From Platycnemis pennipes (lineage: Eukaryota; Arthropoda; Insecta; Odonata; Platycnemididae): 64,000 bases of DNA. Position 1 is the stretch's first letter. Every line of letters starts with the position of its first letter. The DNA is taken from NCBI GenBank assembly GCA_933228895.1, contig OW121846.1:43728107-43792106 (forward strand), given 5' to 3'. Below the pieces are notes generated by a model. It did no database searches and was not told where the DNA came from. It worked only from the letters and a program-made list of their open reading frames with translations. Shown piece by piece: positions 21,427 to 32,407 of the stretch. The translations under genes were made by a program, and so were the position numbers.

Positions 21427-22470
21427 CACACGGACCTCTTTGTCCTTCCCCCCGGTGATGAAGCTACACGTGTCCCAGTCTATGGATGGAAGATTGAAAT
21501 CCCCCGATGATGATGTGACGGTCATTTTTGTGTTGAATTTATTTCCTTATTTGATTTTCTAATTCTAATATTCAATTTATGCCTGAATACGGTGGTATAT
21601 TGTATGCACATAGGTAAACCTTTTTTGCTCGAGGACCTTATATGGAACACCAAACGCTATCTATGTGACAATCAAGTATAGACTCCCTTTTGTTAGCCAT
21701 GGTGAATGTGAAATGCAAACTTACTCCTTTTATAGGTTGCGTAAGATGAAGGAACAACAACTTTATTTATTTTTAACAACTTTAACAAAGTACCTCCCAT
21801 CATTCCTGATAGGTGGCACCACCCACTGATGTGGATGAACGCACCATTCTAAAATCTTCTACTAGTAAGACAATCCTTCACGGCGATAAAAACTCCTCCT
21901 CCTGGTCTTCTTACCCTATCTTTCCTGTAAATTTTGAATGATTTCGGGAATATTTAAATATCTGCGATATCTTTAATAGCCAGCTCTCAGTTCCTATAAC
22001 TACATCTTCGTCGGAGTATTCGATGAGGTGATGAAAATCTGCAACTTAGTTTTTCAAACTACGACAATTTACGACGACCACAGTTAAACCGCCATTTTTT
22101 AGAATTACAGTCGACTTGTTAATGTTTTTTACACGTTTTTTTGAGTTTGTGGCCAACTGAATCACTCAAATTTTCTATAACTTGCTTTTTAAAAAACTCG
22201 CATAGCTTCTGGGATTTTTTCAATTCTTTCATTTTCATATCATTTTCGCGATTTTTTATTTAACACACTACTCTGTGCCCTACTCTTTATACTAAAAAGG
22301 CCTACAGTGCTCAAATATCCTCTCCGCTACACGCCTAGACGCCTCGGCCGAGTAATGAACCCCAGATCGAGTTAGAGAGTACCCCAACGAACGGAGGTTG
22401 GTCGGAGGTTCACAAAGTTGGCTCCGATGTCCCCACAGATATGACGTAGTATCTCGTTTATGCCTTCCCC

Positions 22471-22796
22471 TATTCCGACCAGATAAATAAGATTAGAGAG
22501 ATAGATTGTCGTACAGATAGATTCAAAATGGCATTTTTCCCCCGTACTATAAGAGAACAGAATAGGCAGCATAGGAAAGGGATAGATAGGGGAAGTATTT
22601 TAGAGTATTCTGTAATGCATGATGCATGTTTTAACCCCTCAAATACTATAGATACTAACAATCCAGTTGCATGAGACCCTTTAGTTGCTTGCTTGCATGC
22701 TAGTAGTGCATGCTTGGTGACCTTCACCCCCTGCCACACACCCTCGCGGTGGCTTGCAGGGTATCGTGTAGATGTAGATGTAGATGTCCCCTCGGC
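22471..22796 (+). mobile_element. LINE-alpha insertion with TCCCC target duplication
   Basis: A short 5'-truncated LINE-alpha starts at the FDQINKIREIDC block and ends with the hairpin and GTAGATGTAGATGTAGATG. It is flanked by TCCCC at 22,466-22,470 and 22,797-22,801. It splits the LINE-gamma ORF1, whose uninterrupted form is seen in arms L and R (GTTTATGCCTTCCACTCGGC in arm R). The insertion is therefore younger than the gamma copy. Confidence 0.9.
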
Positions 22797-22801
22797 TCCA
22801 A

Positions 22802-23215
22802 ACAAGAGGTCCCCGTTTACTCCTCGGGACAAGATTGCATATCGTGAGTTTCATTTCGACACCCTCGGCGACACTTACCCGCTTCACTTCGGAGTTCAGT
22901 TTAATAAAGGAACGTAAAATCTCCTCAGATCCACGGTCCGTGGCGTCGTTGACGCCTACATGTGCCACAACTCGCAATCTAGAGTCCTTCGTGCCTCCAA
23001 CCGCCGCCGCCTCGACCGCATTCGTCACCTGAGGAACACCGCCACGCGGAATGCAACTAGCCGCGGGAGGCAAGCTCACACCCTCGCGACTTGCCCTTTC
23101 TCGCAGAGCATCACACGACGGACGTTGCCTATCACTAAAATCCCCCCTTCCCATCCTGACGACATCATGGCAAAAATGACCCTTAGGATCTCTCAATTTT
23201 GACCAAATTCGGCAC
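22802..23215 (-). pseudogene. LINE-gamma ORF1, SGNH esterase-like domain
   Basis: On the minus strand the frame gives GDFSDRQRPSCDA, where an SGNH hydrolase would have its GDS block, then GGVPQVTNAVEAA and the strong match VVAHVGVNDATDRGSEEIL, the GxND block of this fold. The remaining part, INEILRHICGDIGANFVNLR, lies beyond the LINE-alpha insertion at about 22,375-22,470. In CR1-type LINEs the ORF1 esterase is thought to help ribonucleoprotein or membrane interaction. The first block lacks the catalytic serine here (GDF), so this copy is not expected to be active. Confidence 0.7.
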
Positions 23216-24590
23216 AACGGCTCCAATTGATATGGAAATGAAAACACCACAGTCGATTAGCAAAAAGGCTACCGTTTCCGAAATAATGCAACGTTTTAAA
23301 ATACGAATTTTGCAAAAGTTACTATACAATTTACGGTAAATTTCAGAGAATATTTGAGCCACAGACGTGCTTAAGAACTTATTTTAAAGGATTTGAATTG
23401 GAAATTATATTAAGGGAATATTTTGTGAAATATGAACAATTAAATACATTTAATAAGAATTTTAAAGTTTAAAAGTGATTTTAACGGTGTACTTTTGCCT
23501 TTGATTGCCCTCATTTATTAATGTGTTGTAGACACAACCCTCCTCTACAAATTAAGGGAGTTTGCCATTGGTGGTATTTCACTTAAGAAAGAAAAATATG
23601 TTTAAGTGAAGGCGTGACGCCCGCCGGTCACCTCGGCGCCCGCCTACCGGCCGACGTTATGGTACTCTGGTGTCTTCGGATTTCAGAACTTTTTCATTCA
23701 TCAATTTCTCACCAATTTGAAACCGCAAACCAACTCTTTTCCCGCGCATATCGCTATATGTTTCGCCCATGTGTGACCACAGCCTTAGAATATTTGAAGA
23801 GCGATACCTGGCCTCAGAGAACAATTGACAAACCTTGTCCAGTCCTCGGCTTAACACAGCGTTGCTAAACCAAATATTTCGGAAGATTGGCATTTTTCCA
23901 CGGAATAAACTTGAATCTAACCGGTTTCGATGTACTACATCATCATCAGACAACAAATATCACTCAAAGTCCAGTACATGTACAAAATGAGGGGAGGTTC
24001 TGGGAGAAAAGGAGGGGGGAAGCGATTGAAGAGAAGGGTAAGGTGGTGGGCTTAAAACAAGTCACTACGGTGAGTGGAGGAGAGCTGGGTGAAGGTATCT
24101 GTTGCTATAAGAGCGCTGGGTTAAACCACATATAATACGGTCTGGGAAAGCCCAAGCCGTTAAAAGAGTACATAGGCGCCTCTTTCATCTTTAGGTTCAA
24201 GGAAAGACCACAATATATGAGAGGGGGGGAGGGAGATGGCCGCCATCCTGTGGGCCTTTGTGTGTCTCGTCCTCCGTCTTTCGGCCTTTCCAGAACAAAG
24301 CGCAGTAGCAAGGTAGGGAGGGAGGGGGAGGATTATCACCTTGGGCAGCCCCTGGTCTTCAAGCACAAAGGTAGGAAGATGGCGATATTATCTCTGACCA
24401 CTTCCCACTAAGGGGTGTCCCGCGGCGATGCTCCGATAGCCAGGTCCGTGGAAGGGGCTGTGAAGGAAAAGCGCGGGGAGTGTGTCCGCCTTTGTCAGCG
24501 GGAGGTGGGGCTATAAGTCTGAAAATATGAAAGAAAAAACGCGTGGGTGGGGGAAAACCAGTGAGTGGTGGGGAGAGAACTTGTCTCATG

Positions 24591-26254
24591 CCTAGTTCAA
24601 ACTACATTGGTCCTTGCGCACGTAATTTCTTACGCCCGTTCTGACTACTCCTGAATTACAGCGTAATTTCAGTGCTGCCCTCAAGCCGCTAATGGCTGAA
24701 GTTTAGTTGAAACAAGTCACTACTATCGACCAAAATATGATGTGCACTCGAGTTTGATGGGTATTTATGAAATAACCAAAAGACATTCGGAAAATTTAAT
24801 TACATTATGTTTTTTTTTGTTTAATAATTCGTTAATTGTTGCACACATATTATTTTTCAATTTTATTTTACAATACAATTGAAAAATGTATGGGTTCCAT
24901 GGATGCTATCTGTTTATTTAGGGATATGCCTTGTCTTGTACCGGCTGGGGTTGTATTTTTACCGAAGTGCAATGGAAAAAGTGACGGTTTTTCTGTGTTC
25001 AACAACTACGCCGACTTAAAAAATATATTAATCAAAAATCCATCAGCCGATTAATTGCAAATCATAACACAATGTACAATAGAATGTTTTTCTCAAGTTA
25101 TTTTCCTGGCTCTTAATTGCGTTTTAATCCCTGGTACCGGCTGGGGTTGTATTTTTACCGAAGTGCAATGGAAAAAGTGACGGTTTTTCTGTGTTCAACA
25201 ACTACGCCGACTTAAAAAATATATTAATCAAAAATCCATCAGCCGATTAATTGCAAATCATAACACAATGTACAATAGAATGTTTTTCTCGAGTTATTTT
25301 CCTGGCTCTTAATTGCGTTTTAATCCCTGGATATCCACATTTTATAATATTTCGTCGTTAAGAACGTAATGCAATCAGCCTTTTCTATATCAAATTATAA
25401 TATATTATATGGGTAGCGGGCCAGCAGCCATTCGCTGCGGCAAGTCGCACGGCTTTCCAAGCAACAAATAGCCGCTGATAACATTCTAATTATAACACAA
25501 TATACAAAAGAATGTTTTATACGCTTTCTGTAAATGTCAGACATATCTGCGCAAAAAGGCTGCTGGCATATTATTATCATTAGCGTTTTCTTGCGTCTGG
25601 TTGATATTCAGTTGTTATTCTCATTGCGTTGTAATCCTTGAGGCCGTTTTACACGGAACATTTTTTGTACAATATATGAGAAAATTGTGCCGTGTAAAGC
25701 GGCAAATTATGTGAACGCTTGTGCGAAAGACTGAACGGAAAATAGAACCTGTTATAATTCTTAATGAAATATTTTGTAGATCTTCTGGTTATTTCATAAA
25801 TACCCTTCAAACTTGAGTGCACATAGCATTTTGGTCGGCAGTGGCTAGTATCGCCTTGGAAGTTAAATTTAAACCACCTGTGGTTCCTATTATATTCACT
25901 TATTTTCAATTAACTGTATTCATTCCGGCGATATTTTGAATTAGTTTTGTGTGAGGTGTCTTCAAGTTCAACAATCGTTTATTGGCCAGAATAACGATAC
26001 ATAGAATTTATAAATTAATCAACAACAAAAACAAAAACTGGCCTAGCCCCGTCATAGGATTTCTCCTCTTCGGGGTCCTTCTTCCGTCTCTTCTTATTTC
26101 CTGTTCCCGGTTTTCACTGCGTTTGCAGCGCCGACCATCGTAATCTGGCAGCGTTCAGAACTACGAGATACCCTCGTACGAACTTGCGTTCAGACGGGGA
26201 AATAAGCCTACGTGCGTAAGAACGAACGTAACGACCACCGTAGTCTGAACGGGG
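24591..26254. mobile_element. Non-autonomous DNA transposon with diverged TIRs (arm L)
   Basis: The left end CCTAGTTCAAACTACATTGG and the reverse complement of the right end, CCCCGTTCAGACTACGGTGG, match at 15 of 20 positions, and further similarity follows (ACGTAATTTCTTACGC against GTTCGTTCTTACGC). Inside, 24,717-24,810 and 25,770-25,860 form a second inverted pair, and 25,649-25,711 is a foldback between GCCGTTTTACACGG and CCGTGTAAAGCGGC. No coding capacity is seen. Flanks CATG and CATC may be an imperfect target duplication. Arm R has the same element at 61,174-62,642. Confidence 0.6.
24939..25330. repeat. 196-bp tandem duplication, arm L only
   Basis: The unit beginning TACCGGCTGGGGTTGTATTT runs 24,939-25,134 and repeats at 25,135-25,330. 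I noticed one difference between the copies (TCTCAAG against TCTCGAG). Arm R has a single unit that matches the first copy (CAAG form), so the duplication happened in arm L after the arms separated. Confidence 0.95.
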
Positions 26255-26387
26255 CATCATGTACACTCATGTGGTAATGTGATGGAGAGGAGATGGGAGG
26301 GCAATGAGTATAATTGCACATCGTTGAGGAGATGGTGCTTTTTATCCCCTTGTTGAATAATGCCGACCTGCTCCATGGCGTCTAATT

Positions 26388-26690
26388 TTACTTTGGCTTA
26401 CTACTAACTTTACCTATGGTGTGGAGCACATCATATTCAAAATCACATGTGTGATTAGATTCTATTAGGTGCTTAGCGAAAATATCAGTTGTGTTTCTCC
26501 GTATATAATACACTTCTTGTGTTCGTTGATGCGTGTGAAAAAATTCTCCATGTCTGGCCAATGTAGATGGCTTCACACTCACATTTAATTTCATAAATGC
26601 CGAACTTTTTTAAGGTCATCTATTGGGTCTTTGTTAGAGCAGAGGGCTTTGGATAGAGTCATGGGCGTATAGAATTTTCCATACCATGAC
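26388..26690 (-). pseudogene. Penelope-like GIY-YIG endonuclease, frameshifted (arm L)
   Basis: In one minus-strand frame NKDPIDDLKKFGIYEIKCEC is followed by AIYIGQTWR, which is the GIY...YIG signature with a CxC pair. A frameshift then moves to a second frame reading TDIFAKHLIESNHTCDFEY, the usual continuation (FAKHLIENDHE in the 40,084 copy). This domain nicks target DNA in Penelope-like elements. The frameshift, which is also present in arm R, makes it a pseudogene. Confidence 0.78.
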
Positions 26691-27590
26691 CTTCAAAATT
26701 GGTGATCATGAAATTGAAGTTATGTTTGACTTGTTTTCGTGAAATAATTACTTAAGTAGCACTACTCGTAGGTTTATGACGCTCCAACTGCGAGGATTAT
26801 ATTGGCACCCAAGAACATAATCCTAGGACATAAGGAACACCCATGCCCAGAGCGTGATTCTACTCCGCGACCTTAAGGCTGCAGGAACAAGTCAGGGTAA
26901 CATACCCTCCTAACACGGCAGCATAATTCCTACAGGGACCTTACTCGCTTTTGTATGTATTATTATGAAATGGTTAATGTGAAAGACATAAAGTGCCTCC
27001 TGGTCGATAATGGCAGATATAAAACTTGTTTTAAAATCCACTAGGAACGAAACTGCGAACACAGGACTATTAAATAGGTTCACCTTACCGATCTTAACCC
27101 TCATTTGCATTTAACCTGACAGTGTCACCCTTGAAAATCAAACTGAAACAGGCATTAGACTTCACTGTGAAACGTACCCGGATTAAAATTTGCGGAGGTG
27201 AATGGAGGAAGCATCCGAGGAAGGGGGTAACAGCTTACATATTACTAAATATAACGGGAGTGATCTTGAAAAATATCACCACGTACTATCCAGTAGGGAG
27301 CGAGAGTCCAGTTTTCCGCAAAGTTCTTCAATCCTGCACATAGTGACTGTGGTGCAGTTTGGTTTTTGTGTTTTTGGGGGTCTACTGGTACAGTTTCATA
27401 ATATTTAATGCTTGCTGCGTAGTGTTCGTTTAGTGTTTAAGTGTTAGATGTTGTGTATTGGTGAACCCTTTTAAGGATCAAGGTCCGGTAATATCCGGTG
27501 TTTCCTGGTAGCAGGTTCCGGTAGTGATAAGTAAGTTTTATATAGTTTTATATTTTACTTTAATCAATTTATCTTACGTGTGCAATCAGC
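26691..27590. other. Arm L segment between Penelope and LINE-gamma
   Basis: No gene recognised. The TTAA at 26,873-26,876 is the empty site of an element present only in arm R (59,595-60,551). A minus-strand 66-codon frame (26,910-27,110) and plus-strand frames at 27,122-27,408 recur in arm R but have no known motif. The last 200 or so bases may be the LINE-gamma 5' UTR. Confidence 0.5.
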
Positions 27591-27723
27591 TCCATAGTTC
27601 TTTTCCGTCTTCTTCGGTATTTAGTGATTGATCAGAGTATTTAGTGGGATTTTTGCTGTACCCTGGGATTTGCGAATGATGGTTCCGACTAGGTCTCCTG
27701 TCCCTATGCTGAAAAACGTCTGC

Positions 27724-28677
27724 TAATGTGCGGTTCTTCGATCGCGCATCGCCGAGTTGGAGAGTATGGTGGAGATGCTCCGTTGTAAGGTGGAAGCAAT
27801 GATACCCGTCACTGAGAGAGGAATCGCTTATGGCATGGACTCTAAAGCTGGTCGTTCCATAGGGAATGCACGGGTCCCCCCGACTGTAACTAACGGCTGG
27901 GTGATCGAGGATGTGCCCAGATCTCGAACTCTCTGTGAAGAGGCGGCTCCATTGCAGAGACATGAACGTTGGAGGGTAGTTTCATGGGTAAAATGAGGCT
28001 GTGGCGCGGGGAGGAATTTATGATCCGTGTCTCCAACCGGTACCAAGTGCTGTCAGTAGATAGCACTGAGGTCACTGCAGCCCCTTCCACTGATTCTCCT
28101 AGGGCTCCACCGAGGAAGAATCAGCAGGATGGGAATGGGGGACGTTAGTGATAGGCGGCAGCAACGGCCGTCGTGTGATGGCCCCTCTGCGAGAAAGGGC
28201 AAGCCACGGGGGTTTGAGCCAGCCTCCCACGGCTTGATGCATTCCGGGTGGCGTTAATCCTCAGGTGACGAAGGCGGTCGAGGCGGCGGTTAGAGGCACG
28301 AAGGGCTCAAGATTGAGGGTTGTGGCCCACGTAGGCGTCGACAACGGCACGGACCGTGGATCTGAGAACGTTCCTTTAGGGAATTAAACTCAGAAGAGAA
28401 GAGGGTTAGTGTCGCCGAGGGTGTCGAAATGGACCTCGTGATATGCAGTCTTGTCCCGAGCATTGATCGGGGACCTCTTGTTTGCAGCCGAGTGGAAGGC
28501 ATAAACGAGAGACTCCGTCATATCTGTAGGGACATCGGAGCCAACTTTGTGGACCTCCGACCAACGCTCCGTTCGTTGAGGCACTCTCGAACTCGATCTG
28601 GGGTTCATTACTCGGCCGAGGCGTCTAGGCGTGTAGCGGAGAGGATATTTGAGCATTGTAGGTCTTTTTTAGTATAA
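27724..28677 (+). pseudogene. LINE-gamma ORF1: coiled coil plus SGNH-like domain (arm L)
   Basis: The N-terminal part has a short heptad-like stretch (RIAELESMVEMLRCKVEAM) up to about 27,800, then VTNGWVIEDVPRSRT. After a frameshift comes FMIRVSNRYQVLSVDST. The C-terminal frame (28,429-28,677) reads VICSLVPSIDRGPLVCSRV, then INERLRHICRDIGANFVDLR and the end block SRTRSGVHYSAEASRRVAE, where GVH matches the catalytic-histidine block of SGNH hydrolases. The GxND block between them is frame-damaged here but clear in the 22,802 copy. ORF1 of CR1-like LINEs binds RNA; the esterase role is less certain. Confidence 0.68.
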
Positions 28678-28979
28678 AGAGCAGGGCAGAGAGTAGGTCA
28701 GCTAGTGGGGTGTTGCATAGCAAATCGCGAAAATGTTATGAAAATAAAGAATTTAAAATTATCATAAGCTATGCGAGTTTTTTGAGTAGCCCGTATTAGA
28801 AAATTTGAGTAATTCAGTAGTCCATAACCTCGAAAAAACATGTAAAAATATCTTTAACAAGTCAACTGTAATTCTAAAAAAATGGTGTTATAGCTGGGGT
28901 CGCAGTTAATTGTGTAGTTAAAAAAACAAAGTTGCGGATTTTCATCACCACATCGAATCCACCGCAGATGTAATTGTAG

Positions 28980-29390
28980 AAACTGAGGGCTGGCTATATA
29001 AAGATATCGCAGATAATGAAATATTCCCGAAATCATTCAAAATTTAATGGAAAGATAGAGTCAGAAGACCACGAAGAGGAGTTTTTATCGCCGTGAAGGG
29101 TTGTCTTACTAGTAGAAGGGAGTCTCTATTTGATTGTCAAATAAAAAGCGTTTGGTGTTCCATACAAGGTCCTCGAACAAAAGAGATTTACCTATATGCA
29201 TACTTTAGAGCACCGGATTCAGGCATAAATTCAATATTAGAACTAGAAAATCAAATAAGGACATTATTCCACACAAAAATGACCGACACATCATCATCGG
29301 TGGGATTTCAATCTTCCGTCCATAGACTGGGACACGTGTAGCGTCATCACCGGGGGGAAGGACAAAGAGCTCTGCGAGACACTTCTGCAC
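28980..29390 (+). pseudogene. LINE-gamma apurinic-type endonuclease (arm L)
   Basis: Fragments follow the usual order of a LINE endonuclease. A GWLYKDIADNEIFPKSF block is followed by a stop, then KDRVRRPRRGVFIAVKGCLT, SVWCSIQGPRTKEIYLYAYF, APDSGINSILELENQI and, in another frame, the IDWDTC region near 29,320. These correspond to the DNA-binding and metal-site blocks of the AP endonuclease fold. The expected YRPPD motif reads FRAPD. The copy is broken by at least one stop and one frameshift. Confidence 0.75.
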
Positions 29391-30340
29391 ACCTTTTCCT
29401 CTCAAGAACTTTATCAATTAGTAACAGCCCCGATCAGAGGAAAAAAAATACTCTCGATCTCCTCGCAACAAATATACCCCAACAGCTTGTAAATATATGT
29501 ACTGATGCTGGAATCAGTGACCAGAGAGTTAAAAAAGCAACATTTTCTTATAGAACTGACAAAAATAACAAAACCAAGAGAAAAATGTGCTTGTTCGATA
29601 AGGCTGACTACGAAAAAATGATGAAAGATCATGCGAAACGCAATTGGCACTCGTTGTTCAATACCTATTGGTTTCGGGAGTAAATAATGCTCAGGTTGAT
29701 GCGATATTCCTCGATTTTAAAACTGCCTTTGATAGAGTACCTCATGACAGATTGCTTCTGACGCTAGAAAGTTAAGGTGTAGATAAACATGTAGTATGAT
29801 GGATTAATCAACTCTTAGTTGGCCGCGAACAGAGAGTAGCTATAGACGTTTTCATGTCCAATATAGTTAGTGTCACATCAGGTGTTCCCCAGGGAAGTTT
29901 GGTATGCCCACTTTTATTTCTTTTATATATCAATGACCTCGGCAGTGTTGTAGTAAACAGCAGAATTTGGCTTTTCGCAGATGATGCAGTAGTGTAGAGA
30001 GATATTAGCAGTCCGGGAGACAAGGCATCGTTGAAAAAAGACATCGTAGCAATTCAGACGTAGTGCGATAAATGGAAATAGATCTGAACATAAAGAAGTA
30101 CGTGTCAATAAATTTTTGGAAAAGGAAAACTCGATAGAATGAAACTATATGATTCAAGGTACGGAATTAGTAAGCGTGGAATCAGTTACGTACTTTGGAG
30201 TAACACTTACTCAGGATCTATCATGGGGGAACATATCAGGGAAATATGCAGTCAAGCAAATAAAAAGTTGGAGTTTATTAAAAGAATTTTAGGGAAAAGT
30301 GAGGAAAAGGTGAAGGAACATTGCTTATTTCAATTGTTAG

Positions 30341-32407
30341 ATAGAGGTGAGCTGTTTTGGGTACTGAAATGGAATCCACGTAGCGGGTAGGACATCTTTT
30401 TTGTGAAGCAGTGACATTATTTAATTATTTATGCAATGGAGCGTATATTAGGTACGTAATGAATGCGTCTGCCTTGACTAGGCCAAGTAACTTTCAACGA
30501 CGAATAATATCTTTATTTTTTACTGCGCACGCTCGGAGTTTCATTCTGTAAGCTTGCCGTTGAAACTATATTACATGAGAAAGAGAAATGGACTGAAAAT
30601 AAACTATTAATATTCTATGAATATTAATAGTTTATTTTTATGAAAAATGAATATTAACGTGTTACTGCACGACACTTCGCGGCAATATCACAGGTATAAT
30701 CAGAGTATTAAGCAATCGCACAGAAAATGGCAATGTATTGCAGGTTTTGTACATATCATCCGTTATCTTGATGACATGCTTGAGCATTAAAAGTGTCCCC
30801 CATCACGCAGTGCAATTTTTGATTATGATATATACTTTTCGGAAGTAAGTAAAAATTTATCCATTTGATGATGGTGAAATATAAACCTTTGTAGCAGTAA
30901 GAGGTCATCTGCTGGTGGATATCACCGAATTTGATTCGTTATCAGCAATAAAATACTCCACACATGAGAAAAAGTACTTGTAGCAAATACCTGTCGATTG
31001 GAGGGTCGCCGTCGTGGAAGAAGAAGGAAAAACAACTAAAACGGTCTAATGACGGATGACCGTCCTAGAGTTAAGGAATGATAATGAAAGAAGACTTTGT
31101 GCTTTTGAGATGTGGGTATAATAAGCTTAAACTAGGAAAGGTGGGTTGAAAGGAGAGCGAACTTGGAAGTTATATATTTATTAGGACAGGAAAGAAATTC
31201 CATTGAGGATATTAGGGGACTGCAGAGTGTGGATGGAGAAGAAAATGAAGGGTGATGGTGTTTTAAAAGACGGGACTGAAGGATGAATATTAAGTAAGCG
31301 GGGAATAGGGAGGAGGACGGGTAGTTAGGATTGAGTAATGGGAGGCGGGGGAAACGAGGGGTCTTGTATGAAATAAAGGGATGTACGAAGGATTAAATGT
31401 CCATGTAGACTATCTTCACCGGTAGAAATCTAATGGCAATAATAATTATTTAGGAGTGATGTTCATAGCTTTTTTTGCTAGATATCACATCAATGGGAAC
31501 ATACGGTCACATTTTACGCAGGTGATGTTTTGCGCGGGATGTTGCGAATAATTCCCTTTTACTGCTGCAAGCAAATGGGTAATATATGGAAAACGTATGA
31601 ACAACTGGCCAAAATGCGTTGTGAATTCTTTCTTATATGAATAGATGACTAATATTCTACAACTTAAAAGGAGATTTGAAAAACTTGTAAAGTCCTAAAA
31701 CTTCGTTTAACAGCTTAGAGTGTATCTGTATGTCTATTGTATTGAGTAAGCGCTGAATATTCTTTGAAGACGGTAGTATTCAGCAACACGTTTCATGGAA
31801 GAGGATCATTCTAAAACAAACAAATGGTGTTTTCTTGTACTTGTGACGTTAAAAACAAACATGTACCATTTATACCCCTGTACGCAGTTCACGATCCTAA
31901 TTCTGCACACATTCCTAACGCAGCGTTTCACGCGTTACGCGACCTGTGAACAACATATCAAGTTTTTTTTATAGTTATCAGACACTGCCGAAATTAATAA
32001 ATGCCAGGGAATTGCGATCATAAATGACACATTAGGTTATTTTAGTGATATTCGTGATTTAAAAGAATTATTAAAATAATATGCGTAGTTAAATATTTGA
32101 GTTTTACGAAGAAGTTATAAACCATTTTCTTTTTCCCCAAGATTGTGCTTTGGTAATCTTAAGTCTACATCTGCTATCATGGTCTCAATCAAAATCTTCA
32201 ATATCCGCACTTGGTATGGCTCACAAACATTGAAATCGATTACCGGAACTGCATCAAAGATACCACATCCAAAATAGGATTTTGCTTATGCTCCTGTTGC
32301 ATGTACAAGAATTTCTGCGACGTTATGTGAAATAATGTGATCCGTAATCCTGCACAACAGTTTTTAAAAATTTTTCGGCCATTAACAAGCCCATATATTA
32401 AGTATTA
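30341..32407. other. Unrecognised stretch after arm L
   Basis: No coding or repeat similarity recognised over about 2 kb. A perfect AT-rich hairpin lies at 30,596-30,638. A purine-rich segment occurs at about 31,130-31,400. Confidence 0.5.
30596..30638. repeat. Perfect AT-rich hairpin, 19-bp arms
   Basis: AAAATAAACTATTAATATT (30,596-30,614) is followed by the loop CTATG and its exact reverse complement (30,620-30,638). A perfect 19-bp arm is unlikely by chance even in AT-rich DNA. It may be a foldback left by a DNA element or a hairpin formed during repair. Confidence 0.92.

Larger units (their letters stand above)
21310..23215 (-). mobile_element. LINE-gamma remnant (ORF1 esterase plus endonuclease), inverted
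   Basis: Read on the minus strand from 23,215, an ORF1 esterase-like domain comes first, then (below about 22,290) a stretch matching arm R 57,480-57,780, then the start of an AP-type endonuclease with the block GDFNLPSIDWDTC (frame 21,525-21,310). It is colinear with the LINE-gamma parts of arms L and R but independent of them. A LINE-alpha copy interrupts it at 22,471-22,796. It ends on the left near a 53-base perfect palindrome. In CR1-type LINEs the ORF1 esterase and ORF2 endonuclease are separate proteins; both are broken here. Confidence 0.82.
23895..26690 (-). mobile_element. Penelope-like element remnant, inverted (arm L)
   Basis: On the minus strand a GIY-YIG domain (about 26,610-26,388) is followed by a C-rich 3' UTR (24,590-24,000) and an end carrying TGATGATGATGTAG and CATCGAAACCGGTT. 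That is the same arrangement as the plus-strand element at 39,910-40,640. A 1.66-kb DNA transposon interrupts the 3' UTR. The RT domain is not visible. Penelope-like elements use an RT plus a GIY-YIG endonuclease to insert; this copy is dead. Confidence 0.72.
23260..30340. repeat. Arm L of a 7-8 kb inverted repeat
   Basis: This 7,081-bp segment is the reverse complement of 56,125-63,973 (7,849 bp). Subtracting the 957-bp element plus one TTAA found only in arm R, and the extra 196-bp unit found only in arm L, leaves 6,888 and 6,885 bp, so the arms are colinear almost to the base. Contents in order: an unnamed flank, a Penelope-like element with a nested DNA transposon, and the 5' two-thirds of LINE-gamma. 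Identity is high by eye but I could not compute it. Confidence 0.95.
27591..30340 (+). mobile_element. LINE-gamma, ORF1 through RT (arm L)
   Basis: The element reads from a possible 5' UTR into ORF1, then the ORF2 endonuclease (about 28,980-29,390) and RT (29,690-30,290). RT blocks are IFLDFKTAFDRVPHDRLLL, SGVPQGSLVCPLLFLLYIN and FADDAVV. Stops interrupt it repeatedly. Homology to arm R ends at 30,340 (CAATTGTTAG), inside the C-terminal region, so the arm boundary falls within this LINE. Arm R continues to the end of the coding region. Confidence 0.87.

Noticed and set aside
22681..23250. A 189-codon minus-strand open frame as one gene
   Set aside because: Its C-terminal part is read from the antisense of a LINE-alpha tail inserted at 22,471-22,796. 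Only the middle is LINE-gamma ORF1.
23614..23956. Overlapping frames on both strands at the outer edge of arm L (and 63,277-63,619)
   Set aside because: They are present in both arms only because the arms are duplicates. Opposite-strand overlap and no motif.
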